Assembly (NCBI GenBank): GCA_001653155.1
Contig: BDEJ01000040.1
Coordinates: forward strand, 22,904 to 86,903
Length of the DNA stretch: 64,000 nucleotides
Source: Porphyromonadaceae bacterium H1
GTDB taxonomy: Bacteria; Bacteroidota; Bacteroidia; Bacteroidales; Paludibacteraceae
Direction of reading: 5' to 3'
The position numbers and the translations under genes are program-made. Under the pieces are notes generated by a model. The model searched no databases. It was given only the letters and a program-made list of their open reading frames with translations, and was not told where the DNA came from. Numbering within the stretch: the stretch's first letter is position 1; each line of letters opens with the position of its first letter. Positions 1-7,167 of the stretch are shown here, one piece after another.

Positions 1-507
1 CACTCCCGTAAGCGCTCCGAAAGGATTGAAGGACTGGGAGAAGTTCAACCGGCGGGTAGCGGTAACGGGATCTCCCAAGGCATACACATAAGAATTGGCG
101 GAAGTTTCCAGAATGGACAATCCGGCAAAAAGCACGAAAATGCCCAACAAGTACATGATGAAACAAAGAAAAGTGCTGACGTCAATGGTAAGCATTGCCG
201 GATAGAACAGGAGGCAGCCCGTAAAACAAAGCGCCAAACCGAGGAGAACCCCCGACTTGTAGGTGTGCTTCTTGATAAAAATAGCCCCCGGAATGGCAAA
301 ACAACCGTATCCGAGCAGGTAACACACCACCTGTATCCACGCCGTGCGCGTATCGCTCAGGCTCATAATTCGCTTGAATGCGGCGAGCATGGTGTCGGTC
401 ATGTTGTTGGGTACCGCCCAAATGAAGAAAAGAGAAGTAAGCAGGACAAAAGGAAAAACGATTCCCGAAGGAATTAAACGGGCTCTGTTTGCACGATGTG
501 AGTTCAT
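1..507 (-). CDS. fucP: FucP-type sugar:H+ symporter, N-terminal part (runs off window)
   Basis: This is the first 169 codons of a major-facilitator permease of the FucP family, an inner-membrane proton symporter. It begins at the ATG at 507 and stays open to base 1, so the C-terminal part is outside the window. The reading frame gives several hydrophobic segments. Family-typical stretches are FFIWAVPNNMTDTML near the start, then AFKRIMSLSDTRTAW, LLGYGCFAIPG and NFSQSFNPFGALTG. E. coli FucP carries L-fucose, L-galactose and D-arabinose, so either L-fucose or D-arabinose could be the substrate. It lies 22 bp after the DUF6786-like gene on the same strand and is probably the last visible gene of the operon that starts near fucI/susC. 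Family call firm; substrate is inference. Confidence 0.9.
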   Translation of the reverse strand, partial: MNSHRANRARLIPSGIVFPFVLLTSLFFIWAVPNNMTDTMLAAFKRIMSLSDTRTAWIQVVCYLLGYGCFAIPGAIFIKKHTYKSGVLLGLALCFTGCLLFYPAMLTIDVSTFLCFIMYLLGIFVLFAGLSILETSANSYVYALGDPVTATRRLNFSQSFNPFGALTGV

Positions 508-529
508 TGTCTTCTTAATCTTAAAATTT

Positions 530-1777
530 TCAGAATACGGTTTTAATTTTTTCGATGCTTACGCCCAGCAGCTTTTCACAGACCGGCGAGAGCAAGGGTT
601 CCTCGCCCACAAAATGAAAAACACTGTGGCGGTGCGACAGGGATTCGCCGGGCTTCAGGAAGGCCGCAGGCGAGCAGCTTTCCAGTTCGAAAAAAGGCCC
701 CATGATACTGCCGTCGTCAAGCGGCCCGTCGTTGTAAGCGTTGAGGGCGTCGCCGGTCAAAGGGTCTTTTTCGGGGTTCCATTCCTGGCTCAAATAAACC
801 GCATCCCTATCGACATCGAAGAGAACAACGGTCAGTCGCTTCGCCATCGGATCGTAATTTCCGGCAACAGCCTTGCTTCGTCGAGCATTCAATCCCAGTT
901 TGCTCCGGAATTTTCCGTCGGTTTTAAAAAAGAGCGTTTCGCCGCTGTCGACCAGACGTTCCGCCGGGATTTCGCCGAAATAATCGGAAGTTACTACCTT
1001 ACCGAGCTTTTGAGGATCGCCGGCGTGATAAGGAATGACGGTAACCGCCGAATCGGAAGGATTGAACATGTCGAGCATCCAGATGCAGACCGTGCCGGTT
1101 TCGGGCGTCCATTCGAAATCGTTCCGGTTGGTAATTTTGTTGTCGGTAGAATAAGCCACAACATGCAGCTCTTCGGGCAAAGCAATGCCGAGAGCGGCAG
1201 CTATTTCTCCGTCCGAAAGGAGCGATATTTTCCGCTCGGCCGTAAGATTCAGGCTGTTTCCCAAATAATTTTTCAACTGCATTTCCTTGCCGAACAGAGC
1301 CTCCCGAGACGAAGAAGCGACCAGCTCCCAGACTTCGATATCGATCGCCTTGGGCGTGTGCCAGAAGTCGAAAACCTGTTCCGTTCCGGGAGCGAAATAG
1401 ATGGAGTAACGACCGCCTTCCGGCCCTAACCAGAAGCGATTCTCTCCGCCGAATCCGTTCATGTGTTCATCCACGACGCCGGATTCAAAAAACTTGTAAT
1501 TCACGAATCCGTGCCCGGCGCCTTCTTCGCCCACGGCGGTAGATGTAAATACTTTGGCCTGATAGCGGGCCGAAACAAGGAGCTGCGCCCTTCCGTCGTC
1601 GGATTTCAAAACGACGAGGCTGTCGTCCTTTTCCGACAGGAAGCTCAAATCGTAGCCGAAGCTTCCTCTTTCATACTTGTTGTCCATATTTTCCGATGTT
1701 TTTTTGTTGCCCGTGCAGGAGAAAAGAATGCCCACAATAGGCAATAAGATAAAGATATTCAAATATTTTCGTTTCAT
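530..1777 (-). CDS. DUF6786-like lipoprotein, possibly mutarotase-like fold
   Basis: This is a 415-residue secreted lipoprotein. The signal peptide ends in a lipobox around ILFSC, giving an acylated Cys at about residue 21. The body resembles the Bacteroidota family DUF6786, with FGYDLSFL near the N terminus, then HMNGFGGENRFWLGPEGG and a TPKAIDIE segment. The pattern of beta strands and aromatic motifs is reminiscent of aldose-1-epimerase/mutarotase folds, but that is my inference and no reaction is known to me. It follows the 694-residue protein by 17 bp and precedes fucP by 22 bp, so the three are surely co-transcribed. A role in handling the released sugar at the cell surface or in the periplasm would fit. 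Confidence 0.75.
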   Translation of the reverse strand: MKRKYLNIFILLPIVGILFSCTGNKKTSENMDNKYERGSFGYDLSFLSEKDDSLVVLKSDDGRAQLLVSARYQAKVFTSTAVGEEGAGHGFVNYKFFESGVVDEHMNGFGGENRFWLGPEGGRYSIYFAPGTEQVFDFWHTPKAIDIEVWELVASSSREALFGKEMQLKNYLGNSLNLTAERKISLLSDGEIAAALGIALPEELHVVAYSTDNKITNRNDFEWTPETGTVCIWMLDMFNPSDSAVTVIPYHAGDPQKLGKVVTSDYFGEIPAERLVDSGETLFFKTDGKFRSKLGLNARRSKAVAGNYDPMAKRLTVVLFDVDRDAVYLSQEWNPEKDPLTGDALNAYNDGPLDDGSIMGPFFELESCSPAAFLKPGESLSHRHSVFHFVGEEPLLSPVCEKLLGVSIEKIKTVF

Positions 1778-1794
1778 TGTGCTGTATGTTTTAA

Positions 1795-3879
1795 TTATTC
1801 GATTTTTCCAAATGTATCCAGAATGCGGTTATAGGCTTCGGCCGCCGCACCGTTTCCCCAATCGTATATCGTAAACTCGCCCATTCCTTCGCCGTCAAGA
1901 CTTGTCCGTCCACCATGCCCATAGTTCTCCATGGTAAACCCGTAATCTTCCGGGCCGAAGAAAGGATATACCTTTTCCCACTGCTTGCGGGTTTGGGGAT
2001 TTTCGGGACAGTACATCATCACGAAAGAGGCTCTCAAAGCGGCGTATCCACGCTCGGTATATTCCGGTTCCCGAAGCAGTTTCCCATACCGGAGAATCAG
2101 CTCGGCGAAGAGGCTTTGCCGGGAATCGTTCCATTCTCCGTCGGCATTCAGCACACCGAATCCACCCAATACCTTGACATACATATAAGGGGGTTGCCAC
2201 GAAGCTTGCGTCATCAGCATCTCGTCGAGCGTACGCCGGCCGTAACGGAGGTATTCTTTCCGCTTCGTTGCCCGGTAACAGGCGAGCAGGGCCTCGGCCG
2301 TCCAAAACATAGATAAATTGTTCTGTTTGTACAGATTGTTCCGAGGAACTTTTTTCCCTACAAGCTCTTGCGAGCCGTAGCGCGAACAGGACCAGTAGGT
2401 TTCGAAATCCTCCCACCTTCCTTCCGGGATGATTTCCCGGACAACTGCATCCATAGCATGAAGGGCCGCTTGTTTGTAAACTTTTTTACGGGTTATTTCG
2501 TAGAGTTTCAACAGAAAGCTAACCGAGAGCGATGTCTCGGGCGAACGGTTCAGATGCTCCATCGGCTGGAGTTTATCGAGCGACAGCCATCCCGGGAAAA
2601 AGCCGTCGGGAGATTGAAACTTCAGCAGCGCTTGAGCGTAGTTCTCCGCATATTCCAACAAGCGTCCGTCGCGCTCCAGTTCGTCGTACCAACGGAGCAT
2701 CAGCAGAGCCGTCCAGCTCATATCGAGGATGTGAAAGGGCGATTGGCGGGGATCCCATGTATAGGGATTCCGGTTGGAATTGCCCCAGTAATGCCTTCCC
2801 CAGCCTTTGCTTCGCTTGTATTTTCTACCGTCAAACTCCACTTCATTCATTTCAGTGCCGATCAGTCCGTAGAAAAATCCATTCTTCTGCGGAAAAGAGA
2901 GTGCCAGCTCTTTGGTGAGAATGGCTTTTCGCAACAATTCCGAATTGTTTGTGCGACGCGCATAGCGATACAGCCCGCTTGCCGAACGCAGCGAGCTGAA
3001 CCAAGCCTGATTCCAGATGGAGCGAAACTCCCGCTCATCGACTTCGCCGCGATAATTCGGGCTTTGCGTAACATTGACGATAAACACCGGCGCTCCCACC
3101 CGCTTCCCGTTTAGTTCAAATTCCTGCCAAACCGGATCCGACCAGTGCTCAAACGCCCAATTGTAGGTATGCCGAACGTAAGCTTCCAAATCGCCTTTCA
3201 GAGGATTTCCGGCTTTGTACAAATCGTGCCCCCAGCGATTCCAACAGAAATCCAGGGCTTTACGGAAAGGATTCCGCAAGAACTCATCGCCCTCGAAGCA
3301 AAAAAGGTAAAAACCGATTTCGATTTCGCCCGGGGGATAGGCCGCGCCGGCTTCCCGCTCAAAGAGCACATGATCCGACACACGGGTGTTGCTCATTCCC
3401 AGGGTAAGGCGGTTGTCCGGAGCATCCAAGTCGAGATACCAGCGTACGGGAGTATCCTTCGCCAGGATATCCAAATCGGGGATAAGCATAAGACCCCGAT
3501 GACGGTCGGCAAGGATGAGCGCGGGCGAACGGAAAACATGCTGGTCGATAACGTTCCTGTCGCCGGGCGTAAGGTGCGGCGCCCAATGAAAAGAAGGGCT
3601 GAAAGCAGGACGAATGGTGATTTGCCAGTCGTCCTGCCCCACAGCGGAGGAGAGTGAAAAAGAGATTTTCACATGCAACGTGTTGGGATCTATGCTGCGC
3701 AGCGAACTTTTGCCTTTCAGCTCCCCCAAGGCATCGTAGCTTATACTTGCGAGGGCTTCCTGAAAAAGATGCGGAAGTGCCTTCTTATCGAGCACAACAG
3801 TCTGCCGCATGCTCGCAGCACGGAGCGCTGTCGCCCCGAAAAGGGGAATAATTGCAAGCAGGAGAAGCCTTCTTTTCAT
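1795..3879 (-). CDS. Unrecognised secreted protein with probable alpha/alpha-barrel; candidate glycoside hydrolase or lyase
   Basis: This 694-residue protein has a type I signal peptide (MKRRLLLL...GATALRAA). The first ~230 residues look beta-rich. From about residue 240 onward there are repeated helix pairs with aromatic and acidic residues between them, such as HILDMSWTALLMLRWYDEL, ETSLSVSFLLKLYEIT, NNLSMFWTAEALLACY and SRQSLFAELILRYG. That layout is typical of (alpha/alpha)6-toroid glycosidases and polysaccharide lyases. I do not recognise the family. It sits 45 bp after the long GH172 gene and 17 bp before the DUF6786-like gene, inside an operon for an outer-membrane glycan uptake system. 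A glycan-cleaving role is inferred from fold impression and context only. Confidence 0.7.
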   Translation of the reverse strand: MKRRLLLLAIIPLFGATALRAASMRQTVVLDKKALPHLFQEALASISYDALGELKGKSSLRSIDPNTLHVKISFSLSSAVGQDDWQITIRPAFSPSFHWAPHLTPGDRNVIDQHVFRSPALILADRHRGLMLIPDLDILAKDTPVRWYLDLDAPDNRLTLGMSNTRVSDHVLFEREAGAAYPPGEIEIGFYLFCFEGDEFLRNPFRKALDFCWNRWGHDLYKAGNPLKGDLEAYVRHTYNWAFEHWSDPVWQEFELNGKRVGAPVFIVNVTQSPNYRGEVDEREFRSIWNQAWFSSLRSASGLYRYARRTNNSELLRKAILTKELALSFPQKNGFFYGLIGTEMNEVEFDGRKYKRSKGWGRHYWGNSNRNPYTWDPRQSPFHILDMSWTALLMLRWYDELERDGRLLEYAENYAQALLKFQSPDGFFPGWLSLDKLQPMEHLNRSPETSLSVSFLLKLYEITRKKVYKQAALHAMDAVVREIIPEGRWEDFETYWSCSRYGSQELVGKKVPRNNLYKQNNLSMFWTAEALLACYRATKRKEYLRYGRRTLDEMLMTQASWQPPYMYVKVLGGFGVLNADGEWNDSRQSLFAELILRYGKLLREPEYTERGYAALRASFVMMYCPENPQTRKQWEKVYPFFGPEDYGFTMENYGHGGRTSLDGEGMGEFTIYDWGNGAAAEAYNRILDTFGKIE

Positions 3880-3924
3880 CTGTCTTTTTTTAGTTTCACT
3901 TCGGCAAGAAGCCGTTTTACTTCG

Positions 3925-5865
3925 TCAATCGATTCTTTCGAGGGTAATCAGATTCAGTTCGAACCGGTCGGCATCTCCGTTTTGCCGCAGGTGAAAAGTT
4001 ACGGAGTTGCTCTGCGGAGTAATGCGGATCTCTCCGACCGCTACTTTTTCTTTCCGTGTTTCCTTGTCCGCCTTCGTGGCAATCCAATCCGAAAGCTGTT
4101 TTTGCCGTTGCCACACCTGAAAATCCGCTCCCTGAGCTTTTTCGTGATAGTCCACCAACAGCCTGTACTTCCCTTCGGGGAGATCGCTGAGCATGATTCG
4201 GACGGAACCTTTTCCGTAGGCGGTCATCATCAATCCCCGATCCTGAATGATTCCGATGCCTCTTTCGGGAGTAATCTCCATCAGTTGAGGGAAATAGACA
4301 TGCTCGCGCGGCAGATAAACTTCCCGCAGTTCATCGCGGGGTTCCATCTTGTTTGCCGGCGCACGATCGGCATAAAAGAGCGCTACGGAGGTGTAGTCTA
4401 CCGGAAATTCGTTCCTTTCCGGGCCATGCTCCATACCGTGGTAAATCTCTTTCTCAAAAGGCATTTTGTCCGACAGGAAAAAACGATATCCGCCTGTCCG
4501 GGCCATAGGCAAGGAATAATCCAGAGAACCGTGGATGGGCATACTGATGCCTCGATCCCAACGGTCGAGCAACGCATACCAACCGCCGTTGTAATAATCC
4601 TCGGAGCCGGTACCGTGCAGGCGACTCTTTCCATCCACATAGGTACTGTCGTCCCCTTCGAAAAAGAGCGTCATACCGGGACGCAAGGCCTGAGCCTGAT
4701 GGATGCTCCCGACGTAATGCCCCTTTCCTTTGAAATCGAGAAAAGTGTAATATTTGCCGGCTTCGGGCTTCTCCCTGCGCCATACGGCATACAACTTTCC
4801 CTCTTGAGTCGCATTCCGAGCTTTTTCGTTGTAATAGACTCGGATCATGATCGATACGGGAGCTTGACTTGTTCCCGCTCTCTTTTTGTATATCAACTTC
4901 ATGCTGGCTTTTTTATCGTAAGGCATCGGCAGGTAGCAATAGTTCAGCGTCCCTTGCCTGCCCATGACGATGCTTCTCATAGCGGGTTTTCCGTAGGCAT
5001 ATCCGAAAAAATCGGCCAACGGGGCATAGACAGCCTCCAAGTCTTCACCGTCCCATCGGGCGGAAAGAAGAACATCTTTGTACAAGCCTTCGAAAGAGCT
5101 TCCACCGTCGATATCGAAACCAACGATGCGCCCGCCTCGGGTCTTATCGAAGAAAGCGAGCTCTTCTCCGGGGCGAAGGGTAAAGACCTTTTTTTCGGTT
5201 TTAATTCCGGCGGAGAGCCCGCTTGTGTAATTATACACAGTTGGCGAAATATCCGACCACAGCCGGCAGACTTCGGAAAGCAATTTTTGATCGGATCCGG
5301 ACAAATTTCCCGTCCAGGATTCCACCTCGCAGCCCGGCAATTTGCGGTACTGAATCTGATGAAACATGATTTTTTCGCCCTGCAGAACAAGCTTCAAAGA
5401 TTTGCGGAAAGGAATGGGAAGGTAGCAGTAGAAGCCACCGATCTCGTTGCCGCAAACCGGCTTCAGAAAAGGATAGACGGTTCCCGAAAAAAGGTCGGAA
5501 AAGCGAATTTTGAGTCGAGGTGACTTTTCTCCGTCGAAATAGAACAAAAGGCTGTCTTCGGTGGGAGTGGGTGTCCAAATGCGGTTTACCACGCCGGGGC
5601 CTTCGAAATCGGCCAATACAAGTCCTCCGTTTTCTTTGCGCAGGTAGGAGTATTTTCCCGAAAATCCGTCGTCGTTTCCTCCGCTGCGGTCGTAACTCGA
5701 TTCCTGTTCAACAAGCTGATTGTGGCGGTACTGCGGCAATAGGTCGATGCGTTTGAGCTGTTCCAGCTCGTCGCTCCAGACGAAAGGCATCTTCTGAGCA
5801 TAGGCCTGAAAGGCACACAGAAAAAGGAAAAACGCGGCGAAACTTCTTAGCGAAACTTTTATCAT
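3925..5865 (-). CDS. GH172 (DUF2961) enzyme, long form with C-terminal beta domain
   Basis: The 646-residue protein starts at the ATG at 5865, whose signal peptide reads MIKVSLRSFAAFFLFLC...AYAQ; a TTG two codons earlier is less likely. It is a DUF2961 protein, now family GH172, which includes alpha-D-fructofuranosidases and exo-D-arabinofuranosidases. Motifs include GGLVLADFEGPGVVNRIW, GKGHYVGSIHQ, FFEGDDSTYVDG and HGTGSEDYYNGGW, the last carrying a conserved Glu probably in the active site. Residues from about 520 form a separate beta-rich domain like a carbohydrate-binding module. It is longer than the neighbouring 388-residue paralogue. Substrate is not proven; D-arabinofuranosides are favoured by context. 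Confidence 0.85.
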   Translation of the reverse strand: MIKVSLRSFAAFFLFLCAFQAYAQKMPFVWSDELEQLKRIDLLPQYRHNQLVEQESSYDRSGGNDDGFSGKYSYLRKENGGLVLADFEGPGVVNRIWTPTPTEDSLLFYFDGEKSPRLKIRFSDLFSGTVYPFLKPVCGNEIGGFYCYLPIPFRKSLKLVLQGEKIMFHQIQYRKLPGCEVESWTGNLSGSDQKLLSEVCRLWSDISPTVYNYTSGLSAGIKTEKKVFTLRPGEELAFFDKTRGGRIVGFDIDGGSSFEGLYKDVLLSARWDGEDLEAVYAPLADFFGYAYGKPAMRSIVMGRQGTLNYCYLPMPYDKKASMKLIYKKRAGTSQAPVSIMIRVYYNEKARNATQEGKLYAVWRREKPEAGKYYTFLDFKGKGHYVGSIHQAQALRPGMTLFFEGDDSTYVDGKSRLHGTGSEDYYNGGWYALLDRWDRGISMPIHGSLDYSLPMARTGGYRFFLSDKMPFEKEIYHGMEHGPERNEFPVDYTSVALFYADRAPANKMEPRDELREVYLPREHVYFPQLMEITPERGIGIIQDRGLMMTAYGKGSVRIMLSDLPEGKYRLLVDYHEKAQGADFQVWQRQKQLSDWIATKADKETRKEKVAVGEIRITPQSNSVTFHLRQNGDADRFELNLITLERID

Positions 5866-5925
5866 ATCCAATCTTTAACGGCAGCGAGAGTCGATCGATT
5901 TTCAACTCTCGACGCATTTTCTACT

Positions 5926-7092
5926 TTAGTTCACTTCCAACTCTTCCCATTTAGGCAACGGCGGGAATTTGGCATGCGGTTCGGCCTGATACCAGAAGCA
6001 AACCGACGATATATCCGACTGCTGCGGCAGATAGCGTCCGCCATGGCGCCAACCCAAATCCTGAATGGTAATGCGCAGGTCTTTCTTGAAGCGGATGGGA
6101 TCCATCACATGCCAACGGTAGAGGCCGAAACGCTGTCCGGCACGGTAAGTCATCTCGGGCGGAAGCACTTGCACCAGACCGGTATAAGGCGTGGTAAAAG
6201 TTACGTATTTCCCGTGACGGTCGAAATTGTAGGAACCGCAGAAATAGTCTTCCGTTCCGGTTCCGATGATGGTCGGGAATTGCTTGTCGCCATCCATAAA
6301 GAACTTGATTTCCCCTTCGCCCCACCAACCATTGTTGTTCACTTGCCAGGCGAGATAAACGCCAACATAATGTCCTTCGCCTTTCACTCCGTCAATAATC
6401 GTGTAGTCGGATGTGCTGTTCACTTTCGTGCGGCGGAACTGCGCGTGGAAGTAGGCGGCATCGGCCGGGACGTCGGTGAGCGTATAATCCACCTGATAAT
6501 AGAGGTTCATAGGGTCTGCATCGTTGATGTTGGTCATCGTGATACGACATTTCTTACGGAAAGGCATCACCCAATAACAGTTGAAGGCGCTGCCCGGATT
6601 CACCGTTACCGGCAAAGAGTTGAGATGAGCGTATTCGTTCCATCCCATGCCGAAAAAATGTCCGATGGGGCACTCCACCGAAGGCTGGCTCTCCTCGTCC
6701 CAATAGATGCGGATAATGGAAAAGCGCCAATTTCCGGTGGGAGTCATCCAAATGTGCTGGATGGCTCCGGGTCCGTCGATTTCGGCCATGGTGAAAGTCT
6801 CGCCCGGCTGAATGGTAACAAAAGGATTCACTTTCCAGCCTTGCCCCAGATCGCGCGATGCGTGGGTGGCATTTGCCGTATTGCGGGGCGCCTTGGGGTC
6901 GGGTTTGGCCATCCCCCCCTTGCCTTTCTCGCCCGTGAAGTTTTCGGGACTTATGGAGCGCGTTTCGGCCTTCGAGAGGCGATAGAGATTGCCCATATTC
7001 ATATCGAGACCGTTGAAAGAAGGGTTCTGAGCCGTAATTCCGGCACAAAAAAGAAGAAGAACGACCGTGAAAAAGAATAATTTAGTCTGCAT
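5926..7092 (-). CDS. GH172 (DUF2961) enzyme, short form
   Basis: This 388-residue protein has a type I signal peptide (MQTKLFFFTVVLLLFCAG...TAQ). It is a full-length short-form DUF2961/GH172 protein. Family motifs are EIDGPGAIQHIWMT near residue 105, GEGHYVGVYLAWQ near 248, WWGEGEIKFFMDGD near 256-269 and IGTGTEDYF with Glu281. Characterised members carry two catalytic Glu residues about 20 apart; here Glu259 or Glu261 with Glu281 would fit. Known activities in the family are alpha-D-fructofuranosidase and exo-alpha-D-arabinofuranosidase, both on furanose rings. It is the first enzyme after an intergenic hairpin that separates it from the DUF4886 gene. Confidence 0.88.
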   Translation of the reverse strand: MQTKLFFFTVVLLLFCAGITAQNPSFNGLDMNMGNLYRLSKAETRSISPENFTGEKGKGGMAKPDPKAPRNTANATHASRDLGQGWKVNPFVTIQPGETFTMAEIDGPGAIQHIWMTPTGNWRFSIIRIYWDEESQPSVECPIGHFFGMGWNEYAHLNSLPVTVNPGSAFNCYWVMPFRKKCRITMTNINDADPMNLYYQVDYTLTDVPADAAYFHAQFRRTKVNSTSDYTIIDGVKGEGHYVGVYLAWQVNNNGWWGEGEIKFFMDGDKQFPTIIGTGTEDYFCGSYNFDRHGKYVTFTTPYTGLVQVLPPEMTYRAGQRFGLYRWHVMDPIRFKKDLRITIQDLGWRHGGRYLPQQSDISSVCFWYQAEPHAKFPPLPKWEELEVN

Positions 7093-7128
7093 CGTATAAA
7101 ATTTATTGTATAAAATTAGAAAATTAAA

Positions 7129-7158
7129 CTTTGCCGGAAGACAAATTCCCCGGCAAAG
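7129..7158 (-). terminator. Intercistronic hairpin inside the PUL
   Basis: A perfect 9-bp inverted repeat, CTTTGCCGG and CCGGCAAAG, with a 12-nt loop lies ten bases after the stop of the DUF4886 gene and ahead of the GH172 gene. On the minus strand it is followed by TTTAATTTTC, only a modest T run. It may be a partial terminator or an mRNA-processing/stabilising hairpin that lets the susCD-DUF4886 part be expressed at a higher level than the downstream enzymes. Confidence 0.6.
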
Positions 7159-7167
7159 TTTTAAAAC

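Noticed and set aside
344..1429. 361-residue plus-strand ORF
   Set aside because: Antisense to the DUF6786-like and fucP genes, with low-complexity basic text.
3673..5523. 616-residue plus-strand ORF
   Set aside because: It lies antisense to the GH172 gene, has no recognisable motifs or signal, and the opposite frame gives a clear GH172 protein.
5974..7080. 368-residue plus-strand ORF
   Set aside because: Antisense to the short GH172 gene, no family features.
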